Shown: positions 9,264-18,403 of the stretch, in pieces
How positions within the stretch are numbered: position 1 is the first letter of the stretch
Layout: every line of letters starts with the position of its first letter
Assembly: GCF_005954645.2 (NCBI RefSeq)
Contig: NZ_CP040695.2
Coordinates: forward strand, 3,472,001 to 3,536,000
Reading direction: 5' to 3'
Length of the DNA: 64,000 bases
From: Nocardioides sp. S-1144
Lineage (GTDB): Bacteria; Actinomycetota; Actinomycetes; Propionibacteriales; Nocardioidaceae
Made by a program: the position numbers and the translations under genes
Notes under the pieces: generated by a model
Databases searched by the model: none
Told to the model about the DNA's origin: nothing
Seen by the model: only the letters and a program-made list of their open reading frames with translations

Positions 9264-9980
9264 GTGTCCGACCTGCTCGCTCCCCTGACCATCGCGACCC
9301 GCCACCGCGGCCCCGCGTCCTCCGGCAACGGCGGCTGGACGGCGGGCGCGCTGGCCGCGTACCTGGCGCCTGGCCCGGCCCGGGTCGTGCTGCGCAGCCC
9401 ACCGCCGCTCGAGGTGCCGCTCGACGTCGTCCGCGACGACGACGGCGGCGTCACGGCGTCCCGGGGCGGCGTCCTGGTGGGGCGGGCCGGGCCCGCCCCC
9501 GAGCCCCCCGGCGCCGTCGAACCGGTCGACGCGGCGACCGCCCGCGAGGCCGGGACCCGCTACCCCGGGCTGACGTCGCACCCGTTCCCGTCCTGCTTCT
9601 CCTGCGGCACCGACCGCGCCGCCGGCGACGGGCTGCGCATCTTCCCCGGCCGCGTCGCCGAGGACGCCGGGGGCCGGGTCCGCGTCGCCGCTACCTGGAC
9701 GCCCGGGGCCGACGTCGACCTGCCCACCACCTGGGCCGCGCTCGACTGCGTCGGCGGCTGGGCCGGCGACCTGGAGGAGCGACTGATGGTGCTCGGCTCG
9801 ATGAGCGCCGACGTCCGCGACCTGCCCCGCGCCGGCGAGGAGCACGTCGTCGTGGGCGGGGCCCGCGGCACCGACGGGCGCAAGACGTTCACGGCCTCCT
9901 CCCTGCACGCCGCGGACGGCCGCCTGCTCGCGACCGCCGCGCACGTCTGGTTCGCCGTCGACCCGAAGGACTTCGCGTGA
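9264..9980 (+). CDS. hypothetical protein, hotdog/thioesterase-like
   Basis: A 238-residue protein of an actinobacterial family of unknown function. The centre carries [19 protein letters not shown], a conserved cysteine-containing motif, and the overall beta-rich pattern with [12 protein letters not shown] near the start resembles tandem hotdog folds of acyl-CoA thioesterases. That fold assignment is tentative. GTG 9264 is chosen because of its leaderless -10 box. It ends in a GTGA overlap with the GH13 gene, so the two are probably cotranscribed. Confidence 0.7.
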   Translation: MSDLLAPLTIATRHRGPASSGNGGWTAGALAAYLAPGPARVVLRSPPPLEVPLDVVRDDDGGVTASRGGVLVGRAGPAPEPPGAVEPVDAATAREAGTRYPGLTSHPFPSCFSCGTDRAAGDGLRIFPGRVAEDAGGRVRVAATWTPGADVDLPTTWAALDCVGGWAGDLEERLMVLGSMSADVRDLPRAGEEHVVVGGARGTDGRKTFTASSLHAADGRLLATAAHVWFAVDPKDFA

Positions 9981-11611
9981 GCACCCCCACCGACCCGCGG
10001 GCCCCCTGGTGGCGCGACGCGGTGATCTACCAGGTCTACGTGCGCAGCTTCGCCTCGTCCGGCACCCGCGCCGGCGGCCCCGGGATCGGCGACCTGCCCG
10101 GCATCACCAGCCGGCTGCCGTACCTGAGGGACCTCGGCGTCGACGCCGTCTGGATCACGCCGTTCTACCGCTCGCCCCAGCACGACCACGGCTACGACGT
10201 CGCCGACTACCTCGACGTCGACCCGCTGTTCGGCACCCTCGCGGACGCCGACGAGCTGGTCGCGACCGCCCACGACCTCGGCCTCCGGGTCATCGTCGAC
10301 CTGGTGCCCAACCACACCTCCGACGAGCACGCGTGGTTCCGTGCCGCCCTGGCCGCCGCCCCCGGCAGCCCCGAGCGGGCCCGCTACCTGTTCCGCGAGG
10401 GCCGCGGCGCCGACGGCGCCGAGCCGCCCAACAACTGGCAGTCGGTCTTCGGCGGGCCGGCCTGGACCCGGGTGGCCGACGGCCCCGACGGCCGCTCCCA
10501 GTGGTACCTGCACCTCTTCGACACCAGCCAGCCCGACCTCGACTGGCGCAACCCCGAGATCGGCGACATGTTCGAGTCGGTGCTGCGGTTCTGGCTCGAC
10601 CGCGGCGCCGACGGGTTCCGCGTCGACGTCGCCCACGGCCTGCTCAAGGAGGAGGGCCTGCGCGACCAGGTGCTGCCCGAGGGCACCGAGGGCCGCGACC
10701 CCAACCAGGTCCGCGAGGAGGCCATGGTCGCCCGCACCGACTTCGACGAGCCGATGTGGGACCAGCCCGAGGTGCACGACGTCTACCGGCGCTGGCGTCG
10801 GGTGCTCGACGAGTACGACGGCGACCGGATGGACGTCGCCGAGGCGTGGGCCAAGTCCCTCGAGGCCGGCGCGCTGTACGTCCGGCCCGACGAGATGAAC
10901 CAGTCGTTCAACTTCCTGTGGCTGCTGGCCGACTGGTCGGCGCGGCAGTTCGCCGACGTCGTCACCGGCACCTTCGCCGCGCTCGACCCGGTGGGGGCGA
11001 CCCCCACCTGGGTGCTGAGCAACCACGACGTCGTCCGCCACGTCACCCGCTACGGCGGCGGCGCGCGCGGCCTGGCCCGGGCCCGGGCCGCGACGCTCAC
11101 GATGCTGGCCCTGCCCGGGTCGTCCTACCTCTACCAGGGCGAGGAGCTCGGCCTCGAGCAGGTCGACGTCGCCCCGGAGCACCGGCAGGACCCGTCCTGG
11201 TTCCGGACCGGCGAGGTCGGGCGCGACGGCTGCCGGGTGCCGATGCCGTGGTCGGGCGACGCCGCGCCGTTCGGCTTCTCCCCCGGCGGCACGGGCCAGC
11301 CCTGGATCCCGCAGCCGGCCTCGTGGGCGGCCCTGAGCGTCGAGGCGCAGTCCGGCGACCCCGACTCGACCCTCGAGCTCTACCGGGCGGCGCTGGCCGC
11401 CCGGCGGAACCTGCCCGGCGACCGCCGCGTCGACGTCCGGGTCGAGGGCGAGGTGCTGCTGGTCGAGCGCGGCGACGTGACGATCGCCCTCAACTGCGGG
11501 GCGGGTGCGGCCACGCTGCCGGACGGCGACCTCCTGCTGGCCAGCGGCCCCCTCGGCGGGGTGCTGCCGGCCGACACCGCGGTGTGGGTCAGGCGTCGAT
11601 CGTCGCGTTGA
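9977..11611 (+). CDS. alpha-glucosidase, glycoside hydrolase family 13
   Basis: A 544-residue cytoplasmic GH13 enzyme that hydrolyses terminal alpha-glucosidic bonds, probably of maltodextrins, isomaltose or sucrose. Conserved regions are in order: [30 protein letters not shown] (region I), [10 protein letters not shown] with the nucleophile Asp (region II), MDVAEAW with the acid/base Glu (region III) and LSNHDVVRH with the third Asp (region IV). No signal peptide. GTG 9977 overlaps the previous stop as GTGA. The 3' end overlaps the convergent MarR gene by 23 bases. Confidence 0.92.
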   Translation: MSTPTDPRAPWWRDAVIYQVYVRSFASSGTRAGGPGIGDLPGITSRLPYLRDLGVDAVWITPFYRSPQHDHGYDVADYLDVDPLFGTLADADELVATAHDLGLRVIVDLVPNHTSDEHAWFRAALAAAPGSPERARYLFREGRGADGAEPPNNWQSVFGGPAWTRVADGPDGRSQWYLHLFDTSQPDLDWRNPEIGDMFESVLRFWLDRGADGFRVDVAHGLLKEEGLRDQVLPEGTEGRDPNQVREEAMVARTDFDEPMWDQPEVHDVYRRWRRVLDEYDGDRMDVAEAWAKSLEAGALYVRPDEMNQSFNFLWLLADWSARQFADVVTGTFAALDPVGATPTWVLSNHDVVRHVTRYGGGARGLARARAATLTMLALPGSSYLYQGEELGLEQVDVAPEHRQDPSWFRTGEVGRDGCRVPMPWSGDAAPFGFSPGGTGQPWIPQPASWAALSVEAQSGDPDSTLELYRAALAARRNLPGDRRVDVRVEGEVLLVERGDVTIALNCGAGAATLPDGDLLLASGPLGGVLPADTAVWVRRRSSR

Positions 11612-12041
11612 GCGCGGAGTTGTAGCGGCTCAGCTCGCCCACGAAGCTCGCGAGCTCCTCGTCGCTCCACTCGGCGAGGCGCTCGCTGAGCCCCTTCTGC
11701 CGGTGGGCGACGACGTCGGCGAGCCGGGTGCGGGCCTCGTCGGTCACCGTGAGCAGCGTGGCGCGGGCGTCGGCGGGGTCCTTCTCGTCGGCCAGGAGGC
11801 CCAGCGAGATCAGGTGCTTCACGTGCCGGCTGACGGCGCCCTTGTCGAGGTCGAACTGCTCGGAGATCGCCGAGGCCCGCACCGGGCCGTCGCGCTCCAC
11901 CGAGGTCAAGATCAGGTAGGACGCCGGCTGGAGCTCGTCGTGCACGGCGCGAGCCCGCACCCCGATCACCCGGCGGACCCGGCGGATCAGGACGCCGACC
12001 TCGGACTCGAGGGCGCGCAAGGTGTCCTCCCGGGCCGTCAT
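11589..12041 (-). CDS. MarR family transcriptional regulator
   Basis: A 150-residue winged-helix regulator with the MarR layout: dimer helices, then [19 protein letters not shown] as the recognition region and a wing ending [20 protein letters not shown] with its Asp-x-Arg. The ATG overlaps the upstream MFS stop by four bases, so pump and regulator form one operon. Two GTTG-N7-CAAC sites upstream of the MFS gene are the likely targets, giving feedback control of drug efflux. The ligand is unknown. Confidence 0.88.
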   Translation of the reverse strand: MTAREDTLRALESEVGVLIRRVRRVIGVRARAVHDELQPASYLILTSVERDGPVRASAISEQFDLDKGAVSRHVKHLISLGLLADEKDPADARATLLTVTDEARTRLADVVAHRQKGLSERLAEWSDEELASFVGELSRYNSALNATIDA

Positions 12042-13687
12042 CGGACCTGGTCGGCCGGGACCGACACCGTCGCGCCGGGCTCGCTGCCGGCGACGCCCTT
12101 GCCGGCGGCGTCACCGAGGGTGGTCCGCAGCGGGACCTCCTTGATGAACACGACGCAGAGCAGGGCCAGGGCCGCGAACGGCACCGAGATCAGGAAGATG
12201 TGGCCGATCGCCGTGCCGAAGGCGTGCTCGTAGAGCTCGCGGAACGGGGCCGGCAGCGCGCCCAGGTCGGGGATCGCGCTGGTCTGGTGCTCCTGGGCGG
12301 GCAGCCGGACGCCCTGGCGGGCCAGCTCGGTGGCGCCGTCGGTGACCTCGCGGGTCACCTGGTGCGACAGGACCGCGCCGAGGACCGACACGCCGATCGA
12401 GCCGCCGAGCGAGCGGAAGAAGGCCACGACCGAGCTGGCCGCGCCCATGTCGGCCTGGCTGGTGTTGTTCTGGACGGCCAGGACGAGGTTCTGCATGGTG
12501 GCGCCGAGGCCGACGCCGACCAGGGCCATGTAGAGCCCGACCACGACGAGGGCGGTGTCGGCGTCGATCGTGCCGAGCAGGGCGAAGCCGGCGACGACGA
12601 GCACGAGCCCGCCGACCAGCCAGCGCTTCCACACGCCGGTGTTGCTGATGATCCGGCCCGAGATGATGCTGGAGACCAGCAGGCCGCCGACCATCGCGAC
12701 CGACATCAGGCCGGCCTCGGTCGGGCTCATGCCGCGGGCGAGCTGGAAGTACTGGCTCAGGTAGACGGTGGCGCCGAACATCGCGACGCCGATCATCACC
12801 GAGGCGGCGGTGGCCAGCGCGGTGGTGCGGTCGCGGAACAGGCGCAGCGGGATGACCGGCTCGGCGGCGACCCGGCCCTCGACGTACAGGGCGGCACCGA
12901 TGACGACGAGACCGCCGACGACGAGCAGGACGCTGGTCGTGGAGACCCAGTCGAACGAGGAGCCGGCCAGCGAGACCCAGATGAGCAGCAGGCTGACGCC
13001 GCCGACGATCAGGGTGGCGCCGAGGTAGTCGATCCGGACGTCGTCGCGCTTGACCACCGGCAGGTGCAGGCGGCGCTGGAGCACGAAGAACGCGGCGACC
13101 GCGAACGGCAGACCGACGAAGAAGCAGCCGCGCCAGCCCAGCGGGCTGTCGACGACCAGGCCGCCGATGAGCGGGCCGCTGACCGTCGCGGTGGCGAAGA
13201 CGGCGCCGATGTAGCCGGAGTACCGGCCGCGCTCGCGCGGGGAGACCATCGAGGCGATCACGACCTGCACCAGCGCGGTGAGGCCACCGACGCCGAGGCC
13301 CTGGATGACCCGGCCGCCGATCAGCACGCCCATGCTCGGCGCGAACGCCGCCACGAGGGAGCCGGCGGTGTAGATGACCAGCGCGCTCTGGACGAGCAGC
13401 TTCTTGCTGAACAGGTCGGCGAGCTTGCCCCAGATCGGGGTGGTCGCCGTCATCGCCAGCAGCGTGGCGACCACGACCCAGGTGTAGCCGGACTGCGACC
13501 CGTTCAGGTCGGTGACGATCCTCGGCAGCGCGTTGGTCACCACGGTGCTGGAGAGCATCGCCACGAACATGGCGAGCAGCAGCCCGCTCAGCGCCTCCAG
13601 GATCTCGCGGTGCGTCATCGGCACCGGCTCCGCGGCCGAGGCCGCGCTCTTCGTGCTCTCGGTGTTGCTCACGGTCGTCGACTCCAT
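12038..13687 (-). CDS. MFS drug efflux transporter, DHA2 (EmrB/QacA) family
   Basis: A 549-residue permease with about 14 hydrophobic helices, the DHA2 count. Signatures include SSTVVTNALPRIVTDLNG at helix 1, WVVVATLLAMTATTPIWGKLAD for helix 2 and the loop, and GRVIQGLGVGGLTALVQVV for helix 4. These drug:proton antiporters export hydrophobic toxicants. It is the first gene of an operon with the downstream MarR regulator. ATG 13687 lies ~25 bases past a TACAGT -10 box (13713-13718 on the minus strand) with TTGTCG 18 bases further upstream. Confidence 0.9.
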   Translation of the reverse strand: MESTTVSNTESTKSAASAAEPVPMTHREILEALSGLLLAMFVAMLSSTVVTNALPRIVTDLNGSQSGYTWVVVATLLAMTATTPIWGKLADLFSKKLLVQSALVIYTAGSLVAAFAPSMGVLIGGRVIQGLGVGGLTALVQVVIASMVSPRERGRYSGYIGAVFATATVSGPLIGGLVVDSPLGWRGCFFVGLPFAVAAFFVLQRRLHLPVVKRDDVRIDYLGATLIVGGVSLLLIWVSLAGSSFDWVSTTSVLLVVGGLVVIGAALYVEGRVAAEPVIPLRLFRDRTTALATAASVMIGVAMFGATVYLSQYFQLARGMSPTEAGLMSVAMVGGLLVSSIISGRIISNTGVWKRWLVGGLVLVVAGFALLGTIDADTALVVVGLYMALVGVGLGATMQNLVLAVQNNTSQADMGAASSVVAFFRSLGGSIGVSVLGAVLSHQVTREVTDGATELARQGVRLPAQEHQTSAIPDLGALPAPFRELYEHAFGTAIGHIFLISVPFAALALLCVVFIKEVPLRTTLGDAAGKGVAGSEPGATVSVPADQVR

Positions 13688-13699
13688 GCGAACTAGAAG

Positions 13700-13743
13700 G
13701 TTGTCAGTGGCAACTGTATTCCTTGATCGTTGACGACGACAAC
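13700..13743. promoter_or_regulatory. twin GTTG-N7-CAAC operators and promoter of the MFS-MarR operon
   Basis: Two inverted repeats with identical half-sites and spacing, GTTG-N7-CAAC, lie at 13700-13714 and 13729-13743, 29 bases apart. On the minus strand the putative -10 TACAGT (13713-13718) and -35 TTGTCG overlap or lie between them, so bound MarR dimers would block transcription. Confidence 0.55.
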
Positions 13744-13758
13744 CAACCGTGACCCGGG

Positions 13759-13780
13759 TCTCATGCCAGTCTCATGCCAG
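13759..13780. repeat. perfect 11-bp tandem duplication
   Basis: TCTCATGCCAG occurs twice head to tail (13759-13769 and 13770-13780), upstream of the MFS promoter. An 11-base period puts both copies on the same DNA face, as in response-regulator direct-repeat sites. No regulator is identified. Confidence 0.5.
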
Positions 13781-13786
13781 GCCCGG

Positions 13787-13975
13787 AAAAACGGACAACC
13801 CGCAGGCGTGGCCTCCGTGGGGAGGCCGCCCCCGGGGACATGGTCCGGGTTCGCCTGCGGGTCGGGTGACTGCGGTGGATTGACCAGCAGCCTCGTCGGG
13901 TAGTCGGTCCCGACGCGTTGCTGGGCTGCTAGTGCGCAGCCACCTCACTTGTCCTATGAGAATGCATTGTGTAGG
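13787..13975 (-). ncRNA. unidentified structured RNA candidate
   Basis: This gene-free stretch (13688-14071) is full of exact inverted repeats. On the minus strand in order: GTCCTA/TAGGAC; GTGA/TCAC enclosing either GGTGG/CCACC or CTGCG/CGCAG; AGCAGCC/GGCTGCT; CGTCGGG/CCCGACG; then an 11-base stem (13798-13808 with 13852-13862) enclosing GGCCTCC/GGAGGCC, followed by five T residues (13787-13791 complement). It resembles a small RNA or riboswitch ending in an intrinsic terminator. No match to tmRNA, RNase P, SRP or a known riboswitch core was recognised. Strand is inferred from the T-tract. Confidence 0.45.
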
Positions 13976-14052
13976 ACCACCTCCCTTCCGTGTACGACGA
14001 GCGTAGGTCGCCGCGGCACGGCACTCAAGAGGTATTTCCGGTGCGGCCCACC

Positions 14053-14070
14053 GCCCGGTCGGGGCCGGGC
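14053..14070 (-). terminator. hairpin after the ABC exporter operon
   Basis: GCCCGG (14053-14058) pairs with CCGGGC (14065-14070) around a six-base loop, directly after the ABC stop codon at 14072. No T-tract, as is common in actinobacteria. Confidence 0.4.
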
Positions 14071-14071
14071 C

Positions 14072-16021
14072 TCACTCGTGGACGGCGGCCGCGAACTGCG
14101 ACTGGTACAGCCGGGCGTAGGCGCCCCCGACGGCCAGCAGGTCGGCGTGCGTGCCCTGCTCGACGATGGCCCCGTCCTCCATGACCAGGATGAGGTCGGC
14201 GTCGCGGATCGTGGAGAGCCGGTGGGCGATCACGAACGACGTCCGGTCGCTGCGCAGCGCGGCCATCGCCTGCTGCACGAGCAGCTCGGTGCGGGTGTCG
14301 ACCGAGCTCGTGGCCTCGTCGAGGATGAGCAGGGCGGGGTCGGTCAGGAAGGCCCGGGCGATCGTGACGAGCTGCCGCTCGCCGGCGGACAGGTTCGACC
14401 CCTCCTCGTCGACCACGGTGTCGTAGCCCTCGGGCAGCGAGTGCACGAACCGGTCGACGAACGTGGCCCGCGCGGCCGCGAGGACGTCGTCCTCGCTCGC
14501 GCCGGGGCGGCCGTAGGCGATGTTGTCGCGGATCGTGCCCCCGAAGAGCCAGGTGTCCTGGAGCACCATGCCGATCCGGCCGCGCAGCGCGGCGCGGGGG
14601 AGCGCGGTGACGTCGACGCCGTCGATGGTGATCCGGCCGCCGTCGAGCTCGTAGAAGCGCATCACCAGGTTGACCAGGGTGGTCTTGCCGGCCCCGGTCG
14701 GCCCGACGATGGCCACCGTCTGGCCCGGCCGCGCGACCAGCGAGAGGTCGGTGATCAGCGGGCGGTCGGCGTCGTAGGCGAAGCTGACGTGCTCGAAGGC
14801 GACCTCGCCGCGGGTGACGACGCCGGCCGCGGTGGGCTCGGCGTCCGGGACCTCCTCGTCGGCGTCCAGGAGCTCGAAGACCCGCTCGGCCGAGGCGACG
14901 CCCGACTGCAGCAGGTTGGCCATCGAGGCCACCTGGGTCAGCGGCTGGGTGAACTGGCGCGTGTACTGCACGAAGGCCTGGACCTCGCCCAGCGTCAGCG
15001 AGCCGCTGGCCACGCGCAGCGCGCCGATGACGGCGACGACGACGTAGTTGAGGTTCCCGATGAACATCATCGAGGGCATGATCAGCCCGCTCACGAACTG
15101 CGCGCGGAAGCTGACGTCGTAGAGCTCGTCGTTCTGGCGGGCGAACTCGGTCTCGACCTCGTGCTGCCGGCCGAACACCTTGACCAGCGCGTGCCCGCTG
15201 AAGGTCTCCTCGATGTGGGCGTTGAGGGTGCCGGTCCGGCGCCACTGGGCCACGAACTGGCCCTGGGAGCGCCTCATGATCGCCCGGGTCACCAGCAGCG
15301 ACAGCGGCACGCTGACCAGGGCGACCAGCGCGAGCAGCGGCGAGATCCAGAACATCATCGCCAGCACCGCGACCACCGTGGTGAGCGAGGTGAGGAGCTG
15401 GCTCATCGTCTGCTGCAGGGTCGTGGAGATGTTGTCGATGTCGTTGGTGACGCGGCTCAGGAGCTCGCCGCGCGGCGACCGGTCGAAGTAGCCGAGCGGG
15501 AGCCCGGTTGATCTTCTCCTCGACGTCCTGGCGCATCCGCCGCACGGTGCGCTGGACGACGCCGTTGAGGACGTACCCGGCCAGCCACCCGACGAGCGCG
15601 GCGACGGCGTACAGGGCCAGGACCCACACAGCAGCACCTGGCCGACGGCGCCGAAGTCGACGCCCTCGCCGGCCACGACGCCCTGCCCGCGGACGGCGTC
15701 GGGCAGCTCGGCGTCGGGCGTGCCGGCCGGGAACTGGCGGCCGATGAAGCCGTTGAACACGAGGTCGGTGGCGTGGCCGAGGATCCGCGGCCCGATCGAC
15801 ACCAGCACGACGGAGGCGACGGTCAGCACCGCCACGGCGACGGTCGGCCACCGGTCGGGGGTCAGCCGGGTCAGCAGCCGCCGGGCCGACGGCCCGAAGT
15901 CCATCGCCTTCTGGCCGACCATGCCGCCCCCCATGGGGCCGCGACCGGGCCCGCCGGCGGGGGCCTCGATGCGCTCGGTGGCCTTGAACTCCTGGGCCCT
16001 GCCCGGGGTCTGCTCGCTCAT
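14072..16021 (-). CDS. ABC exporter subunit B (TMD-NBD), with internal frame disturbance
   Basis: A 649-residue half-transporter: a Gly/Pro-rich N-terminus, a six-helix type IV ABC domain and an ATPase with Walker [10 protein letters not shown], signature LSAGERQ and canonical Walker [13 protein letters not shown]. It should form a heterodimer with the upstream subunit. Residues ~131-171 (about 15505-15628) are read in the wrong frame, giving a Pro/Ser-rich stretch. The +1 frame there encodes the expected second helix, [20 protein letters not shown], and [14 protein letters not shown] missing base near 15627 (CACACA run) and an extra base in CCC at 15503-15505 would explain it. ATG 16021 overlaps the upstream stop as ATGA. 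Confidence 0.85.
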   Translation of the reverse strand: MSEQTPGRAQEFKATERIEAPAGGPGRGPMGGGMVGQKAMDFGPSARRLLTRLTPDRWPTVAVAVLTVASVVLVSIGPRILGHATDLVFNGFIGRQFPAGTPDAELPDAVRGQGVVAGEGVDFGAVGQVLLCGSWPCTPSPRSSGGWPGTSSTASSSAPCGGCARTSRRRSTGLPLGYFDRSPRGELLSRVTNDIDNISTTLQQTMSQLLTSLTTVVAVLAMMFWISPLLALVALVSVPLSLLVTRAIMRRSQGQFVAQWRRTGTLNAHIEETFSGHALVKVFGRQHEVETEFARQNDELYDVSFRAQFVSGLIMPSMMFIGNLNYVVVAVIGALRVASGSLTLGEVQAFVQYTRQFTQPLTQVASMANLLQSGVASAERVFELLDADEEVPDAEPTAAGVVTRGEVAFEHVSFAYDADRPLITDLSLVARPGQTVAIVGPTGAGKTTLVNLVMRFYELDGGRITIDGVDVTALPRAALRGRIGMVLQDTWLFGGTIRDNIAYGRPGASEDDVLAAARATFVDRFVHSLPEGYDTVVDEEGSNLSAGERQLVTIARAFLTDPALLILDEATSSVDTRTELLVQQAMAALRSDRTSFVIAHRLSTIRDADLILVMEDGAIVEQGTHADLLAVGGAYARLYQSQFAAAVHE

Positions 16022-17760
16022 CGGGCGCCCACCTCCTCGGCCGACAGCTGGGACGCGACGATCTCCTGGTAGGTCCCGCACCCGGCGAGCAGGTCGTCGT
16101 GGGTGCCGCGGCCGACGACGCGGCCGTCCTCGAGCACCAGGATCTCGTCGGCGTCGCGGATGGTCGAGACGCGCTGGGCGACCACGACGACGGTCGCCTC
16201 GGTGGTCACCGGGGCGAGCGCGGCGCGGAGCCGGGCGTCGGTGGCGAGGTCGAGGGCCGAGAAGGAGTCGTCGAAGAGGTAGATGCCCGGTCGCCGCACG
16301 ACGGCGCGGGCGATGGCCAGGCGCTGGCGCTGGCCGCCGGAGAAGTTCGTGCCGCCCTGCGCGACGGGCGCGTCGAGCCCCTCGGGCAACGCCGCGACGA
16401 AGTCGCGCGCCTGGGCGACGTCGAGCGCGGTCCAGATCTCCTCGTCGGTGGCGTCGGCCCGGCCGTGGCGGAGGTTGGAGCGCACCGTGCCGGAGAACAG
16501 GTAGCCGCGCTGCGGGACCAGCCCGATCTGCTCCCACAGCAGCGCCGGGTCGAGGTCGCGGACGTCGACGCCGGCGACCCGCACCGTGCCGGACGTCGCG
16601 TCAAACAGGCGCGGGACGAGGTTGACCAGGGTCGTCTTGCCGGCCCCGGTGGAGCCGATGACGGCGACCGTCTGGCCCGGCCGCGCGCGGAGCGAGACCT
16701 CGGCGAGCACGGGCTCGTCGGCGCCGGGGTAGGCGAAGGTGACGGCGTCCAGGTCGAGCTCGCCGCGACGGGCGGGGTCGGGGGCGACGGGCTCGGTGGC
16801 CACCACCACGGAGGTGTCGGTGTCGAGGACCTCGACGATCCGGTCGGCGCACACCGCCGAGCGCGGGACCTGCATGAGCATGAACGTGGCCATCATGATC
16901 GACATCAGGATCTGCATGAGGTAGCTCAGGAACGCGGTGAGGGCGCCGACGCCCATCTGGCCGTCGTCGACGCGGTGCCCGCCGAACCAGATGACGGCCA
17001 CGCTGGCGACGTTCACGATCAGCATCACCAGCGGGAACATCGTGGCCAGCCAGCGGCCGGCCCGGACGGCGACCTCGGTGAGGTCGTCGTTGGCGCGGCC
17101 GAAGCGCTCGGCCTCGTACGGCTCGCGGACGAAGGCGCGCACGACGCGGATGCCGGTGATCTGCTCGCGCAGCACCCGGTTGACCTCGTCGATGCGGCCC
17201 TGCATCAACCGGAAGCTCGGCACCATCCGCGAGATCACGAACCCGACCGCCACGAACAGGGCGGGCACGACGACGGCGAGGATCCAGCCGAGGCCGGCGT
17301 CCTCGCGCAGCGCCATCACGACGCCGCCGACCATCATGATCGGCGAGGACGCCGCGATCAGGCAGGCCATCAGCACGAGCATCTGCACCTGGGTGACGTC
17401 GTTGGTGCCGCGGGTGATGAGCGACGGCGCCCCGAAGTGCTGCAGCTCGCGGGTGGAGAAGGTGCCGACCCGCGCGAAGAGGTCGGCGCGCAGGTCGCGG
17501 CCGAACGCCATGGCCGTGCGGGCGCCGTACCAGGCGGCGCCGACCGAGCCGACGATCTGCACCAGCGAGACCGCCAGCATCGTGGCGCCGAGGCGCAGGA
17601 TGGTGCCGGTGTCGCCGACGGCGATGCCCTCGTCGATGATCCGGGCGTTGAGGCTCGGCAGGTAGAGCATCGCCAGCACGCTGAGGAGCTGGAGGACCAC
17701 GACGGCCGCCACCCAGCCCCGGTAGGCGCCGAGGCGTTCGCGGAGCAGGCGGATCAGCAT
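16018..17760 (-). CDS. ABC exporter subunit A (TMD-NBD, degenerate ATPase site)
   Basis: A 580-residue half-transporter with six transmembrane helices and an ATPase domain: Walker [10 protein letters not shown], signature FSGGQRQR, and Walker [13 protein letters not shown]. The catalytic Glu after Walker B is Asp and is followed by Ser-Phe, the hallmark of the non-hydrolysing site in heterodimeric exporters such as TM287/288. It therefore pairs with the downstream subunit, whose site is canonical. Expected function is export of drugs or lipids. ATG 17760 overlaps the TetR gene's stop by seven bases, which places it under TetR control. Confidence 0.92.
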   Translation of the reverse strand: MLIRLLRERLGAYRGWVAAVVVLQLLSVLAMLYLPSLNARIIDEGIAVGDTGTILRLGATMLAVSLVQIVGSVGAAWYGARTAMAFGRDLRADLFARVGTFSTRELQHFGAPSLITRGTNDVTQVQMLVLMACLIAASSPIMMVGGVVMALREDAGLGWILAVVVPALFVAVGFVISRMVPSFRLMQGRIDEVNRVLREQITGIRVVRAFVREPYEAERFGRANDDLTEVAVRAGRWLATMFPLVMLIVNVASVAVIWFGGHRVDDGQMGVGALTAFLSYLMQILMSIMMATFMLMQVPRSAVCADRIVEVLDTDTSVVVATEPVAPDPARRGELDLDAVTFAYPGADEPVLAEVSLRARPGQTVAVIGSTGAGKTTLVNLVPRLFDATSGTVRVAGVDVRDLDPALLWEQIGLVPQRGYLFSGTVRSNLRHGRADATDEEIWTALDVAQARDFVAALPEGLDAPVAQGGTNFSGGQRQRLAIARAVVRRPGIYLFDDSFSALDLATDARLRAALAPVTTEATVVVVAQRVSTIRDADEILVLEDGRVVGRGTHDDLLAGCGTYQEIVASQLSAEEVGAR

Positions 17761-18332
17761 GCCGGTGCCCTCCTCAGGCCGACCAGGACGGTGTCGACGA
17801 CCTGCTCGGGGGTGAGCAGCCGGCCGTCGGCGATGAGCTCGTGGCTGCCGGCGAAGGTGAGCAGCCGCAGGACGTGGGCGACGTGGTCGACCGGCTCGGT
17901 GAACTCCTCGTCGTCCCCGACGACGCCGGCGACGAGCTCCTCGAGCCGGGCCCGCCAGGCCTGGTGGTCGGCGGAGTCGTGGTGCGGCGGGCCGACCAGG
18001 CCGACCTGGCGCATCAGCGAGAACGTCGCACGGAAGCGCTGCTGGAAGATCGAGACCAGCAGCACCAGCCGCTCGCGCAGCGGCAGGTCCGGGTCGATCT
18101 CCTCGATCCGCGCCACCAGGTCACCGGGCTCGAAGGCCCGGGCGATCGCGGCGTCGACGAGCTCGTCCTTCGAGTCGACGACCCGGAAGATCGTCCCCTC
18201 GGCGACCCCGGCCGCCTCGGCGATCTGGCGCGTCGTCACCTGCCGGCCGTGCTCGCGCAGCAGGCGCAGCGTGGCGTCGACCAGCACCTCGCGCCTCTCG
18301 TCGGGCGCCATCGCCCGGGCTCGTGTCCTCAC
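17754..18332 (-). CDS. TetR family transcriptional regulator
   Basis: A 192-residue repressor. The N-terminal helix-turn-helix reads TTRQIAEAAGVAEGTIFRVV, and the variable helical C-terminal half binds an unknown ligand. It is the first gene of the operon with the ABC exporter, so it probably represses its own pump. A perfect 20-bp palindrome directly upstream (18345-18364) touches the -10 box and is the likely operator. GTG 18332 is set by the leaderless TATGCT box six bases before it. Confidence 0.9.
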   Translation of the reverse strand: MRTRARAMAPDERREVLVDATLRLLREHGRQVTTRQIAEAAGVAEGTIFRVVDSKDELVDAAIARAFEPGDLVARIEEIDPDLPLRERLVLLVSIFQQRFRATFSLMRQVGLVGPPHHDSADHQAWRARLEELVAGVVGDDEEFTEPVDHVAHVLRLLTFAGSHELIADGRLLTPEQVVDTVLVGLRRAPAC

Positions 18333-18338
18333 CCGGGC

Positions 18339-18344
18339 AGCATA
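18339..18344 (-). promoter_or_regulatory. -10 box of leaderless promoter (tetR)
   Basis: On the minus strand TATGCT ends six bases before GTG 18332 and abuts the palindromic operator. Confidence 0.55.
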
Positions 18345-18364
18345 GTGAGTGAGTACTCACTCAC
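18345..18364. promoter_or_regulatory. TetR operator, perfect 20-bp palindrome
   Basis: GTGAGTGAGTACTCACTCAC is fully self-complementary, of the size and symmetry bound by TetR/QacR dimers. It covers the spacer just upstream of the tetR -10 box. Confidence 0.75.
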
Positions 18365-18380
18365 CAAGGGATTTCCGTGG

Positions 18381-18403
18381 CTGAGCGCCGGACCCCCGCT
18401 CAG
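18381..18403 (-). terminator. hairpin overlapping the pdxH stop
   Basis: CTGAGCG (18381-18387) pairs with CGCTCAG (18397-18403) around a nine-base loop. The pdxH stop codon lies inside the stem. Probable terminator, without a T-tract. Confidence 0.4.

Noticed and set aside
12200..13696. Long plus-strand frame opposite the MFS gene
   Set aside because: Antisense shadow: Asp/Arg/Gly/Ala-rich translation without hydrophobic cores, while the minus strand encodes a clear 14-helix permease.
13787..13975. Guanidine, c-di-AMP or other known riboswitch, tmRNA, RNase P or SRP RNA
   Set aside because: None of the conserved core sequences of these RNAs could be recognised on either strand, so the element is listed only as an unidentified structured RNA.
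16099..18345. 748-codon plus-strand frame opposite the ABC exporter and tetR
   Set aside because: Antisense shadow of three well-supported genes; no ribosome-binding site and no recognisable domain.
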